Assembly (NCBI GenBank): GCA_017630395.1
Contig: JAGBVI010000050.1
Span: 1 to 43,614, forward strand
Reading direction: 5' to 3'
Origin: Paludibacteraceae bacterium
GTDB taxonomy: Bacteria > Bacteroidota > Bacteroidia > Bacteroidales > Paludibacteraceae
Length of the DNA: 43,614 bases
The notes below the pieces were generated by a model. That model ran no database searches. It saw nothing but the letters and a program-made list of their open reading frames with translations, and had not been told where the DNA came from. This document shows, in pieces, positions 1 through 8,333 of the stretch; positions within the stretch are counted from its first letter, which is position 1; every line of letters starts with the position of its first letter. Position numbers and translations under genes: made by a program.

Positions 1-2
1 CA

Positions 3-104
3 GCCGAGAGTTTCAATGCAAAAGTAAAGGCTTTTAGAAATCAATTCCGAGGTGTCAGCGACATACCTTTCTTCCTCTTTAGACTAAAAACTATTTTTGC
101 CTAA
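3..104 (+). CDS. ISL3-type transposase, C-terminal end (partial, cut by window edge)
   Basis: Frame 3 is open from the first base to a TAA at 102-104. It encodes about 33 residues that begin AESFNAKVKAFRNQFRGV and end in FFLFRLKTIFA. This closely matches, from memory, the C-terminus of ISL3-family DDE transposases common in Bacteroidetes (AESFNAKIKAFR...GV...FFLFRL.KI.A). The rest of the gene and the left end of the element lie outside the window. The right end of the element probably falls shortly downstream, where a small inverted repeat (CACCG...CGGTG, about 118-136) precedes a run of C. Whether the copy is intact cannot be judged. Confidence 0.65.
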   Translation, partial: AESFNAKVKAFRNQFRGVSDIPFFLFRLKTIFA

Positions 105-195
105 TTTTTTTACATCTCCACCGAAAATTTACGGTGATCCCCCATATCCATATTTATTTCGGGTCTGTGCGTTCCCTACATCAGACATTTAAAAC

Positions 196-432
196 AAAAA
201 AAAAGGTGTGGGAACTATATCTGCTTTATCCTATAGGATGGCTTCTCGCAAGCCGATGACACCGGATAAAGCAATAGCCCACACCAAAGGATATGCGGAA
301 AGCCAATAATGGCTACACATGCCAATGATGCGGTGCTATTGCCTATTATCTCCGTGTCAAGTAAAATTTTGCGAGAATTTTCCTATGAAGATAATTTCAA
401 TAACACCTATACACACTCCCAATAAGGAACTA
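196..432 (-). ncRNA. Candidate structured RNA or orphan leader with terminator, minus strand
   Basis: Read on the minus strand, GGTGTGGG (285-278) pairs with CCCACACC (212-205). The stem continues with CTAT/ATAG and a perfect ten-pair TGCTTTATCC/GGATAAAGCA (273-264 with 231-222), capped by GGCTT/AAGCC. The long hairpin is followed at once by a run of nine T (204-196), so it should terminate transcription. A second stem lies upstream: CGGA/TCCG and ATAAT-GGC with GCC-ATTAT, between 354 and 296. A TAACTTTG box (445-438, minus) matches the Bacteroidetes -7 consensus and would start a transcript near 432. No family (6S, tmRNA, RNase P, SRP) was recognised. It could be a stand-alone small RNA or a leader cut off from its gene. 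Confidence 0.45.
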
Positions 433-833
433 CTTCGCAAAGTTAAAAAAGTTTTTTATATATAAAATAGCTGTTGACAAAATTTTTTACGACTCCATAT
501 AGAAAATTTTAATTGCTTGAGAGTAAACGTAAATAACAAACTTTGCAAAACATAAAAGTGATATAAGGCTGCATCTATTTATTAAAACAATAGTAAAAGT
601 ATTTGGTTTGAAACTTCCCGTACTCGCCCCGCACTAAATTTCAACAAACATATCATAAAGTTATTTGTTGTATTACACAATTATTCCATTGTCAATACCC
701 CACATATTACCCAGTAAAACTTGACACAATTAAAATATTTTACAACTAACAAGTCGTATTTATGTATATTTAATAAAAATTTTCGTCTATTCATAAAAAA
801 ATATTTGTTATATTTGCATTAAGATTTCACGAA
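355..833. other. AT-rich gene-free stretch
   Basis: No open reading frame of useful length or recognisable RNA gene is visible. The only signal noted is TATATTTG at 809-816 (plus strand), which fits the Bacteroidetes -7 box. It could be the promoter of the RloA/RloB pair, in which case the repeat at 834-1031 lies inside the 5' untranslated region. Confidence 0.4.
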
Positions 834-1031
834 AGTGGGTTCTACAAATTTATTTCGTGTTTTTTTTGTTTTTTTTCGAGTAGATTGCAGAGCAAAAAGA
901 AGGGTGCTTACAAATACTATGACCTACTGACAAACAACAAGTGGCGAAACAAATCAAAAAAATACCGAAAAGTTTATCAACCCATGATTAATATTTTTTT
1001 TTATTTATAATGGTAAATTTACAAATCTCCC
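834..1031 (+). repeat. MITE-like repeat family A, copy 1
   Basis: About 198 bp whose left end (GTGGGTTCTACAAATTTA) and right end (TAAATTTACAAATCTCCC) are diverged versions of the inverted termini of the best-preserved copy at 15761-15956. The interior shares recognisable blocks with that copy, such as GACCTACTGACAAACAACAA and ACCGAAAAGTTTATC. It has no coding capacity. It ends 12 bp before the ATG of the RloA-like ATPase gene. No clear target duplication remains, so it is probably an old insertion. Confidence 0.65.
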
Positions 1032-1043
1032 CTAAATAAGATT

Positions 1044-2387
1044 ATGCTATTGTCTGCCAAATTTGAAAATATATACTCGTTTAACGAAGAGACTCGCATT
1101 CTTTTTACAGCAAGTAAAAGTGACCTATTACCATTGCATGTATCACGTGCAGAGAAGCGTGATGACATTTCGGTACTCCGAATGGGACTGATTTATGGTG
1201 CTAACGCTTCTGGGAAGTCGAACATCATAAAATGTTTGGCTATCATCAAGGAATTTGCCTTGAATGGATGGAGTAATCGTAAATTCAACTACTTCAAGAT
1301 GACAGATGATCCTCAGGAGCGTTCGAGCATCGAATTGGAGTTCAAAGTAAATAACCAATTCTTCGCTTACGGTATAGCTTTCTCAAAAGGTGGTTTGTTG
1401 GAAGAATGGTTGTACAAAACCGGCAGCCGTACTGATGCCATGATTTTTGAACGCAAGCGTAACGATGACAATTGGGAAAATACAATTGCATCACAGTATT
1501 TGAAAACTGAGACAGGTTCATTCTTAAAGTTCTTGATTGACGGAACTCCGACCAAGGGTACTTTCCTAAGTGAATACATCAAGCGTAATGGCAAGGGGAT
1601 AGATGCTATAAAATCTACACGCAAATGGTTTGAGAATCTGAATATCATCTTTCCCAATACACACAGGACAGATTTTCCATTCCGAGCTGTGAATGACAAC
1701 CAGTTCAAGAACGTGATGCGTGAACTGCTTGGCTACTTTGGTACAGGCATATCAGACCTTCTTCGCGTCGAGTCGAAATCAGAAGAATTGGGCATTCCCG
1801 ATGAAATCAGGCAAAAGATTGAAGAAAGCCTTGATGGCAAAGATGAAAAGACAGGTATCGTAATTCACAATGAAAACCGCTTCATCTTCGCAGAAAAAGA
1901 TGTATCAAAGAATCTAAAATGGTATGAGTTGAAAACTATCCATAGAAAGGAGGATAGCAGCTCAGACTACATTTTCGAAATGTTTGAGGAGTCAGATGGA
2001 ACGTCACGCCTTTTTGATTTCATTCCTATGCTTATTGATATGCGCAGCAACGATGCTGTTTATATTATTGACGAAGTGGATAGGAGCTTGCATCCAATAT
2101 TAACATTAAAACTATTAGAACTATACAATAGTCTGCTTAGAAACGATTCGCAAATGCAGTTGATTTGCACCACGCATGAGTCAAATTTACTTTCAACTGC
2201 ACCTATCCGGCAAGATGAGGTATGGTTTGTGGAAAAAGACAAGTTAGGAGCAAGTCATTTGTCTTCTCTTTGTGAGTACAAACCAAGAGAGAATATTCAA
2301 AAAGGTTATTTGAATGGCCGATACGGAGCTATTCCCTTCTTTGGAGAACTGAATAATATTCATTGGGACTATGCGAAGCAGGAGTAG
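1044..2387 (+). CDS. AAA-family ATPase, RloA/AbiLi-like (putative anti-phage defence)
   Basis: A 447-residue cytoplasmic ATPase of the ABC/OLD-like AAA group. Walker A is GANASGKS (residues 52-59), an ABC-type signature is SDGTSR (317-322), Walker B is YIIDEVD with D343 and E344, and the switch histidine is H378 in TTHES. The roughly 250-residue insertion between Walker A and the signature is typical of such ATPases. The stop overlaps the next gene, which encodes an RloB-type protein. This ATPase plus RloB pairing is known from RloA/RloB genes in restriction-modification loci and from the lactococcal abortive infection system AbiL; a defence role here is inferred from that. By eye the two genes look less AT-rich than their surroundings, and a mobile-type repeat lies directly upstream, which fits horizontal acquisition. 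Confidence 0.8.
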   Translation: MLLSAKFENIYSFNEETRILFTASKSDLLPLHVSRAEKRDDISVLRMGLIYGANASGKSNIIKCLAIIKEFALNGWSNRKFNYFKMTDDPQERSSIELEFKVNNQFFAYGIAFSKGGLLEEWLYKTGSRTDAMIFERKRNDDNWENTIASQYLKTETGSFLKFLIDGTPTKGTFLSEYIKRNGKGIDAIKSTRKWFENLNIIFPNTHRTDFPFRAVNDNQFKNVMRELLGYFGTGISDLLRVESKSEELGIPDEIRQKIEESLDGKDEKTGIVIHNENRFIFAEKDVSKNLKWYELKTIHRKEDSSSDYIFEMFEESDGTSRLFDFIPMLIDMRSNDAVYIIDEVDRSLHPILTLKLLELYNSLLRNDSQMQLICTTHESNLLSTAPIRQDEVWFVEKDKLGASHLSSLCEYKPRENIQKGYLNGRYGAIPFFGELNNIHWDYAKQE

Positions 2388-3033
2388 TTTGATGCGCGAG
2401 CGTCAAGAGGCATTCCGTGACGCTCGTCTTATAATTATTGCATCCGAGGGCAAGGACACGGAACGGATATATTTCAAGGCATTAGCCAAGGAATACACCA
2501 ATCCTCGCGTGCATGTGCATATTTTAGAACGAAGTGAAGCCGAAAAAAACAACTCAAGTCCAGAACACGTCTTGAAGCAACTAAACAACTACAAAAAACA
2601 ATATGCGTTGGAAGCAGACGATGAACTTTGGCTTGTGGTAGATAAAGACCGTTGGACTGAGGCTATGCTGTCACGCGTGGCAACGGAATGTGCACAAGAT
2701 GACTATATGCACATGGCTTTGAGTAACCCTTGCATAGAACTCTGGCTATTGTTGCATCTGGTAGATATCTCATTACTGACACCCGAGGAACAGTTACAAT
2801 GGTTGAAGAATCGTCGCAGGTCGAAGAATACAGATCCATATCTAAAGGTACGTTTACGTCAGGAAATGGGTGCGTACCGAGAGGCTTCATACGATACCCA
2901 AATGCTGATAGCCAAGGTGGATAAGGCGATAGATCAAGCAAGAACATTGGATAAGAATCCTGCAGACCGATGGCCTCAAACGCTTGGAACACGAGTCTAC
3001 TTATTGGCTGAGAGTGTAATGAATAAAAAGTGA
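2371..3033 (+). CDS. RloB/AbiLii-like protein, putative effector of the defence pair
   Basis: A 220-residue protein of the RloB family. It shows the N-terminal SEGKDTE motif (E26, E31), an acidic VVDKDRW motif (D91, D93) and the family signature SNPCIELWLLLH (119-130, E123). The acidic residues in this order resemble a TOPRIM-type metal site, so nuclease activity is plausible but not shown. The ORF starts inside the ATPase gene (17-base overlap); a second ATG at 2392, just after the ATPase stop, gives a protein seven residues shorter and cannot be excluded. The two genes are surely co-transcribed. By analogy with AbiL, the ATPase would sense or restrain and this protein would act on the target; that is inference. 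Confidence 0.75.
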   Translation: MRSRSSLMRERQEAFRDARLIIIASEGKDTERIYFKALAKEYTNPRVHVHILERSEAEKNNSSPEHVLKQLNNYKKQYALEADDELWLVVDKDRWTEAMLSRVATECAQDDYMHMALSNPCIELWLLLHLVDISLLTPEEQLQWLKNRRRSKNTDPYLKVRLRQEMGAYREASYDTQMLIAKVDKAIDQARTLDKNPADRWPQTLGTRVYLLAESVMNKK

Positions 3034-3339
3034 ATCAAGAATCTTGTTCCTCTCCTAATGTTAATACAATAAACAGGAACCATTGCTCAAAGAACACAAC
3101 CAATGTGTAGAGTAGCAGAAACAATAAAGGTCTTCATCAAAAACCTAGGTATGCACGATTTCTTTGAAAGCAAAGATGACTGTCCTAAAAAATTATGACC
3201 TATGCGAATCGAACGATGAATGAAAAGTTGAAGAGCAGTCAAAATTACACGCTAACGAAATAAAATAGGATACCTAAACACAACCCAACCTAAAATCGTT
3301 ATAATAGAGATTTAGATTGAGACCTCTAAATAAGAAAAA
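3034..3339. other. Intergenic region with one 31-codon ORF
   Basis: About 306 bp between the RloB gene and the tolC-like gene. The only reading frame of note runs from ATG 3103 to TGA 3198 and would encode 31 residues starting MCRVAETIKVF and ending DDCPKKL. I do not recognise it, and it may be chance or the remnant of a gene. No clear terminator or TAnnTTTG promoter was found. Confidence 0.3.
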
Positions 3340-4809
3340 ATGAAAAAAATAATTGTTGCTTTGGTTGGATTTTCAGTAGCGAATTTCGCTTTTTCTCAAA
3401 CTATCTATTCTTTAGACAGCCTGCAAAAATTAGCCAAGGAGAATAGCAAAGAACTTGCCATCGCTAAAATAAAAACAACTCAAACTCAATATGAAAAAAG
3501 TGCCGCATTTACAAAGTTCCTACCCGAAATTACCATTCAAGGTGGTTACGTCAGAAATTTTGAAGAACTATCCTTAATAAGCAAGGATATGCTACTCCCG
3601 ATAGGGTCATTGAATGGAAATCAATTTTCGTTTACACCAGATCAAATCAACAATCCAATAGAAATCCGCAACGGAAATATTGTGCTTTTAGACAAAAACG
3701 GACAACCTTTTAATCCTCAAGCTGAACCGTCGAAAATCTTATGGAAAGAGTATGCCGTTATCCCGAAAGAGAGCTTGACATTTGATACTCGAAACCTCTT
3801 TATTGCCTCACTCAATTTTATTCAACCGCTATTCATGGGCGGTAAAATTATTGCCTATAACAAAATTGCTCGATTAAAAACTGATTTATCGAATTACGAA
3901 GCGGATGAGTGTAATGAAAATATTGAAATTTTTGTAGAACAACTGTATTGGCAAATTGTCTCCTTGGTTAACAAGCATGATGCCATCGTTTCACTCATCG
4001 AGTTATTAAATCAGACAGAAAAAGAACTCCAAATATTAATAGAAACCGGTATTTCTGCGCCAAGCGAACGTTTGAACGTTGCTGTAAAAAGAGACGAAGC
4101 CGAATTGAATGAGCTCCAAATCCTCAATGCAATATTACTCTCCAAAATGTCGTTGGCTCAACTTTGCGGAATCCAATTGAACAACGAGATTATTTTGAAA
4201 GATGAAGGGTTGGAGAATCTACATTCTGTTCCTCAAGAGAGAGTATCTTTAGACTCGATTATATCAAGACGGTGGGAGATAAAAAAACTAACCACAGTGG
4301 GCGATATACAGAAACAAAAAGAGCGAATAGAACGCTCAACTCTTCTTCCTTCAATCTCATTTATAGGGACCTATACCGGAACCAATCCGGCTATCAACAA
4401 TGGTTTTCAAAAGCACTTCTCGTTTGATTGGCATTTGGGAATCTTGGTAAACATCCCGCTTCTTCATTGGGGCGAAAATATTTATTCTCTGAAGGCTGCC
4501 AAGTGCGAAAGTAATATAACCCGACTAAGACTTGAAGAGGCAAAAGAAAAGATTAACCTACAAGCAGAACAGAGCTATCTGCGGCTAACGGAATCTTGGC
4601 GAAAGTTGCAAATGACGGAAATCAATCTCGAGAGAGCCAGCGAAAACTTGAAGGCTGCCAACGAGGGTTTTCTCGAGGGGGTAATCCCTGCTTCCACTCT
4701 AATGGAGGCTCAAACTGCGTGGGTAAAGGCAAGAGCAGAAAGAATAGATGCAGAAATTGAAATTAAAATAAATGAAATGAATTACAAAAAAGTAACAGGC
4801 CGACTGTAA
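3340..4809 (+). CDS. TolC-family outer membrane efflux channel
   Basis: A 489-residue protein with a classical signal peptide (MKKIIVALVGFSVANFAFSQ, cleavage after about residue 19-20). It then has two repeats of the long amphipathic helices and short strands of outer membrane efflux proteins; heptad-like helical stretches occur near residues 180-265 and 385-480. The C-terminal LMEAQTAWVKARAERIDAEIEIKINEMNYKKVTG is split here only to note its motifs LMEAQ and NYKK, which are usual for TolC homologues. It forms the outer membrane exit duct. It is followed by an adaptor and two ABC-2 permeases in the same direction, so the four form one export system. A 162 bp gap containing repeat fragments separates it from the adaptor gene. 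Confidence 0.88.
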   Translation: MKKIIVALVGFSVANFAFSQTIYSLDSLQKLAKENSKELAIAKIKTTQTQYEKSAAFTKFLPEITIQGGYVRNFEELSLISKDMLLPIGSLNGNQFSFTPDQINNPIEIRNGNIVLLDKNGQPFNPQAEPSKILWKEYAVIPKESLTFDTRNLFIASLNFIQPLFMGGKIIAYNKIARLKTDLSNYEADECNENIEIFVEQLYWQIVSLVNKHDAIVSLIELLNQTEKELQILIETGISAPSERLNVAVKRDEAELNELQILNAILLSKMSLAQLCGIQLNNEIILKDEGLENLHSVPQERVSLDSIISRRWEIKKLTTVGDIQKQKERIERSTLLPSISFIGTYTGTNPAINNGFQKHFSFDWHLGILVNIPLLHWGENIYSLKAAKCESNITRLRLEEAKEKINLQAEQSYLRLTESWRKLQMTEINLERASENLKAANEGFLEGVIPASTLMEAQTAWVKARAERIDAEIEIKINEMNYKKVTGRL

Positions 4810-4824
4810 TCAGTTCGTCTTAAT

Positions 4825-4844
4825 GTGAGTTCTATAAATTCACT
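4825..4844 (+). repeat. Repeat family A terminal fragment
   Basis: GTGAGTTCTATAAATTCACT is nearly identical to the terminal inverted repeat of family A (GGTGGGTTCTATAAATTCA at 15761). The rest of the element is missing. It sits next to an inverted fragment of family B in the gap between the TolC-type and HlyD-type genes. Confidence 0.5.
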
Positions 4845-4854
4845 GGGTGAGATT

Positions 4855-4928
4855 TTAGAATAGATTAAAAAGAATCTCAAAGAACCTAAAATAAGAGGGT
4901 GGAACTCAAAATAAATTTAAACAGCTTC
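4855..4928 (-). repeat. Repeat family B, inverted truncated copy
   Basis: The reverse complement reads GAAGCTGTTTAAATTT, then a CTCTTATTTT block, then CTTTGAGATTCTTTTTAA. This is the same order as the left half of family B at 15684 and 43481. The right half is missing. It lies between genes of the efflux operon and does not interrupt an ORF. Confidence 0.6.
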
Positions 4929-4971
4929 TACGATTTGTCCAAAACTAAGGTTTTATAAAACAATAATAACA

Positions 4972-5961
4972 ATGATGCATAAGAAGAAAAATAAAATGAC
5001 TCTCCTAATTTTTACTCTGCTACTTATTATTATCGCAGGAGTAAGCGTTGTGGGGATAGTTAGGAACACGAAGGAGGAATCGTTTATTCAAGGTGAGATT
5101 GAATTCACAGAACTTCGGATATCGGGGAAAGTTGCCGGAAGGATAGATAGTTTTTGGGTTGAAGAAGGAGACTATATTAGAGCCGGCGACACCCTTGTTG
5201 TAATCCAATCTCCTGAAATAGAGGCTAAACTACACCAAGCTGAGGCGGCCGAAAAAGCGGCTTTTGCTCTTAACCAAAAAGCTGAGAACGGACTGCGAGA
5301 AGAGAGTCTGAATGCTGCATTTGAAATGTGGCAAAAGGCTGTTGCCGGAGCAGAAATCGCCCGAAAATCTTATAACAGAATGCTTCGTCTCCATGAAAAA
5401 AAGGTAATTTCGACGCAAAAATTGGACGAAGCGGAGGCAAATTACAAAGCAATGATGGCTACTGAAAAGGCGGCGAAATATCAGTATGATTTAGCTAAAA
5501 AAGGGAGCTACAAGGAGGATAAACAAAGTGCAATGGCTCAACTAGAACGTGCCCATAGCGTTGTCAACGAAGTGCGTTCATACCTCGACGAAACGCTTCT
5601 GACCTCCCCGATAGCAGGGAAAGTGGGAACCATATTTCCACTGAAGGGTGAGTTGGTGGAACAAGGTGCTCCTATCATGAATATCATCGACACAACAAAA
5701 ATCTTTGTCATCTTTTCAATTCGTGAAAGTGACTATCCGATTTTGTCTGTTGGAAAAGTGATAAAGGGGTATATACCTGCCCTTAACAACCAAGAGATAG
5801 ACATGAAGGTGACAAGTGCCAAAGATTTAGGGAACTTTGCAGCTTGGAAGGCTACAAAACAGACCGGCGAGTTAGATTCGAAAACATTTGAAATAAAAGC
5901 CGTTCCTCAAAAAGCCCCAGAAGGATTAATCAGCGGAATGTCTGTTATCATCAAAAAATAG
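4972..5961 (+). CDS. HlyD-family membrane fusion protein (periplasmic adaptor)
   Basis: A 329-residue adaptor with one N-terminal membrane anchor (about residues 9-28). A biotinyl/lipoyl-like half domain follows (IDSFWVEEGDYIRAGDTLV, near 58-76), then a long alpha-hairpin rich in A, E and K (about 80-200). The second lipoyl half (SPIAGKVGTIFPLKGELVEQ, near 212-231) and a beta-barrel domain complete it. Such proteins bridge an inner membrane transporter and a TolC channel. Two neighbouring starts exist (MMHKKK); the first is used. It is three bases from the first permease gene, so co-translation is likely. Substrate unknown. Confidence 0.88.
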   Translation: MMHKKKNKMTLLIFTLLLIIIAGVSVVGIVRNTKEESFIQGEIEFTELRISGKVAGRIDSFWVEEGDYIRAGDTLVVIQSPEIEAKLHQAEAAEKAAFALNQKAENGLREESLNAAFEMWQKAVAGAEIARKSYNRMLRLHEKKVISTQKLDEAEANYKAMMATEKAAKYQYDLAKKGSYKEDKQSAMAQLERAHSVVNEVRSYLDETLLTSPIAGKVGTIFPLKGELVEQGAPIMNIIDTTKIFVIFSIRESDYPILSVGKVIKGYIPALNNQEIDMKVTSAKDLGNFAAWKATKQTGELDSKTFEIKAVPQKAPEGLISGMSVIIKK

Positions 5962-5964
5962 GTT

Positions 5965-7143
5965 ATGCCATCTATGATCAAAACAAGATTTAATCACTTC
6001 CTGAAAATATTTTACAGAGAGTTGAAAGAAATTATGTTTCATCCAAAGTATCTCTTCTTAATTGTTCTTTTTCCACTATTTTCAACATTTTTGTTCTTAA
6101 CAATGATGCAAAACGGACTTCCTCAAGCACTTCCGATAGCTGTCATCGACCAAGATAATAGTGCCACATCAAGAAGAATCATTCGTCAGCTCGACAACTA
6201 TAAACAGACTGATGTAACCGCCCGAGTTCCCAATTTTCAGGAAGCTCAAGAACTTCTAAAAAAGGGGGATGTTTATGCTATGCTTTCGATTCCTCCTAAG
6301 TTCGAGCAGGAGCTTCTCTCTTTTCGTCAACCAACCATAACCTACTACCTCAATGGAGCCTTTATCGTAGCCAATTCTCTCCTGTTCAAAGACCAAAAAA
6401 CGCTATCAATAGTGAGTAACGCTGCCGTTAATTTGGAACTTCGCAAAGCGAAAGGAGAAAGAGAGGAACAAATTATGGCCGACCTTCAACCAATATACAT
6501 AGACACTCACGCCCTTGGCAACCCGCTTATCAACTATGCTATCTACCTCTGCTCCATTATTCTTCCGGGTATCGTTGGCATACTGATTATGCTGACAACA
6601 CAATACACATTGGGAAATGAAATAAAGAGAGAGAGTTGCAAGAGACTTCTTTCTATGGCACACAACAACATCAGAACTATGCTATCAGGCAAAATGCTCC
6701 CCTATACACTCCTCTATTGGTTGGTTCTTTCTTGTATCGATGTCATCTTATATAAATTTATGGAATACCCATGCCAAAATGGTCTGCTAACAATTATGAT
6801 AGGTGGATTGCTATACATCGTAGCTTGCCAATCTTTATCCCTAATCATATTCTCACTATTTCCTTCCATGCAAATATCATTAAGTATCATAGCCCTAATC
6901 AGCGTTTTATCCTTATCAATGAGTGGTTTTACCTTTCCCGTATCTGAGATGAATCCACTACTACAAACAATGGCTGAACTTTTCCCTCTGAGACACTATT
7001 TTTTGTTTTATGTTGATAACTGTCTCAATGGTGTGCCTCTGCAGTATAGTTGGCAATCTGTTGCGGCATTAATCGGATTCCCGCTGTTGGGTTTATTGGC
7101 ATCGATTCCAATCAAAAATGCTTATCAAAATTGCAGTAAATGA
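5965..7143 (+). CDS. ABC-2 type transporter permease, first of two
   Basis: A 392-residue inner membrane protein with the ABC-2 permease layout: a cytoplasmic start, one membrane helix near residues 28-46, a large periplasmic domain (about 47-190), then about five membrane helices to the C-terminus. A late MSGFTFPVSEMNPLLQTMAELFPLRHY segment carries the typical SGFTFP and LFPLRHY motifs of the YhhJ/YbhR type. Its last four bases overlap the next permease start (ATGA), a sign of coupled translation. The two permeases probably form a heterodimer. No ATP-binding subunit gene is present in or next to this operon within the window. Confidence 0.85.
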   Translation: MPSMIKTRFNHFLKIFYRELKEIMFHPKYLFLIVLFPLFSTFLFLTMMQNGLPQALPIAVIDQDNSATSRRIIRQLDNYKQTDVTARVPNFQEAQELLKKGDVYAMLSIPPKFEQELLSFRQPTITYYLNGAFIVANSLLFKDQKTLSIVSNAAVNLELRKAKGEREEQIMADLQPIYIDTHALGNPLINYAIYLCSIILPGIVGILIMLTTQYTLGNEIKRESCKRLLSMAHNNIRTMLSGKMLPYTLLYWLVLSCIDVILYKFMEYPCQNGLLTIMIGGLLYIVACQSLSLIIFSLFPSMQISLSIIALISVLSLSMSGFTFPVSEMNPLLQTMAELFPLRHYFLFYVDNCLNGVPLQYSWQSVAALIGFPLLGLLASIPIKNAYQNCSK

Positions 7144-8333
7144 AACGTCGATTTAAACAATATATCTTACGAATTTTGGTTTATTGGAAAAGTGAATGGG
7201 AAGCCATCTCTTCTGACAGAGCCTTACTCCTACTCTTGTTTGCTGCTCCTATCTTCTACCCTATCATCTACGGCTCTATCTATGATAATGAGGTAGTAAA
7301 AGAGGCAGAACTAATTGTTGTTGATCATAGCCAAACAGCGGAAAGCAGAAGATTCTGTAGGCTTTGCGATGCAACAAGAGAGGTAAAAATTGTAGCAAAA
7401 AAAGAAAACTTAAAAGAGGCTGAAAGGGCTATCCAACAAAAGGAAGCCTACGGAATCATAGAAATCCCCTCCGACTTTTCAAAAAAGTTAATAGAAGGAG
7501 AAAAAAGCTACCTAACTCTTTTTTCTGACATGAGCAGTCTGCTCTATTATAAAAATTACTTGCAAACACTCACCAATGTTTCGTTAGAGATGAATAAAGA
7601 GATACAGATAAAGCGATTAAACAAAAGTAGTTCTCGAGAAGAAGATATTGCAGTACAACCTATCATTTACCAAGAGTCAACACTCTACAATACCTCCAAC
7701 GGATTTGGCAGTTTTCTAATACCGGGGGTCATCATGCTGTTAATTCAACAAACTCTGATAATCGCCATTTGCGCTCTCAACGGGAAACGTTGCGAAGAGA
7801 ATACAAAGCCGACAAACACTCAACAAACACTCTTAGAGACTATCTTTTCCATCTTAGGAAGGTCGTTCTGCTACATCATGATTTATTGTGTGCTGGGTTG
7901 CTACCTATTTGTGGTCATTCCCTATCTCTTCTCTTTACCACAAATCGGCAATTATTGGGACATCATGGGATTGTACCTGCCCTATCTATTTGCGGTTGTC
8001 TATTGGGGCTTGTTTCTTTCCAATTTTTTCCAAGAGAAAGAAGAAGCCTATCTCTATCTTGTGTTTACCTCAGTAATTCTTTTGTTTTTGTCCGGAATAT
8101 CTTGGCCTGTCCATGCCATCCCGACAGGATGGAAGGTGGTGAGTTATTTGATTCCAAGCACATTCGAGATACAAGGCTTTATAAAAATCAACACAATGGG
8201 AGCCGAATTATCAGAGATAACTTGGGAATACATCGGGTTGTGGCTTCAAGCAGTCGGCTACTTTGCTCTATGCATCCTAGCAGTTCAAACTAAAAGAGAC
8301 AAAAAGTGTGTCAGAACCAACAATCCGGGCTGA
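7140..8333 (+). CDS. ABC-2 type transporter permease, second of two
   Basis: A 397-residue paralogue-like partner of the preceding permease with the same layout: a first helix around residues 27-45, a periplasmic domain, then five or so helices (from about 190). The motif SGISWPVHAIPTGW matches SGFTFPVSEMNP of its partner in position. It starts in an ATGA overlap with the upstream gene. Last gene of the export operon; its stop codon lies inside the loop of a large hairpin (8305-8365) shared with the end of the convergent cellulase gene. The proteins transported cannot be told from sequence. Confidence 0.85.
   Translation: MKRRFKQYILRILVYWKSEWEAISSDRALLLLLFAAPIFYPIIYGSIYDNEVVKEAELIVVDHSQTAESRRFCRLCDATREVKIVAKKENLKEAERAIQQKEAYGIIEIPSDFSKKLIEGEKSYLTLFSDMSSLLYYKNYLQTLTNVSLEMNKEIQIKRLNKSSSREEDIAVQPIIYQESTLYNTSNGFGSFLIPGVIMLLIQQTLIIAICALNGKRCEENTKPTNTQQTLLETIFSILGRSFCYIMIYCVLGCYLFVVIPYLFSLPQIGNYWDIMGLYLPYLFAVVYWGLFLSNFFQEKEEAYLYLVFTSVILLFLSGISWPVHAIPTGWKVVSYLIPSTFEIQGFIKINTMGAELSEITWEYIGLWLQAVGYFALCILAVQTKRDKKCVRTNNPG

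Noticed and set aside
205-354. Known RNA families (6S, tmRNA, RNase P, SRP, common riboswitches)
   Set aside because: None of their conserved sequence elements could be found; kept only as an unassigned structured RNA.
7769-8293. 174-codon ORF in another frame within the second permease gene
   Set aside because: The annotated permease frame has membrane helices and the operon overlap; the alternative frame is rich in S, L, H and R as expected from a shifted reading.
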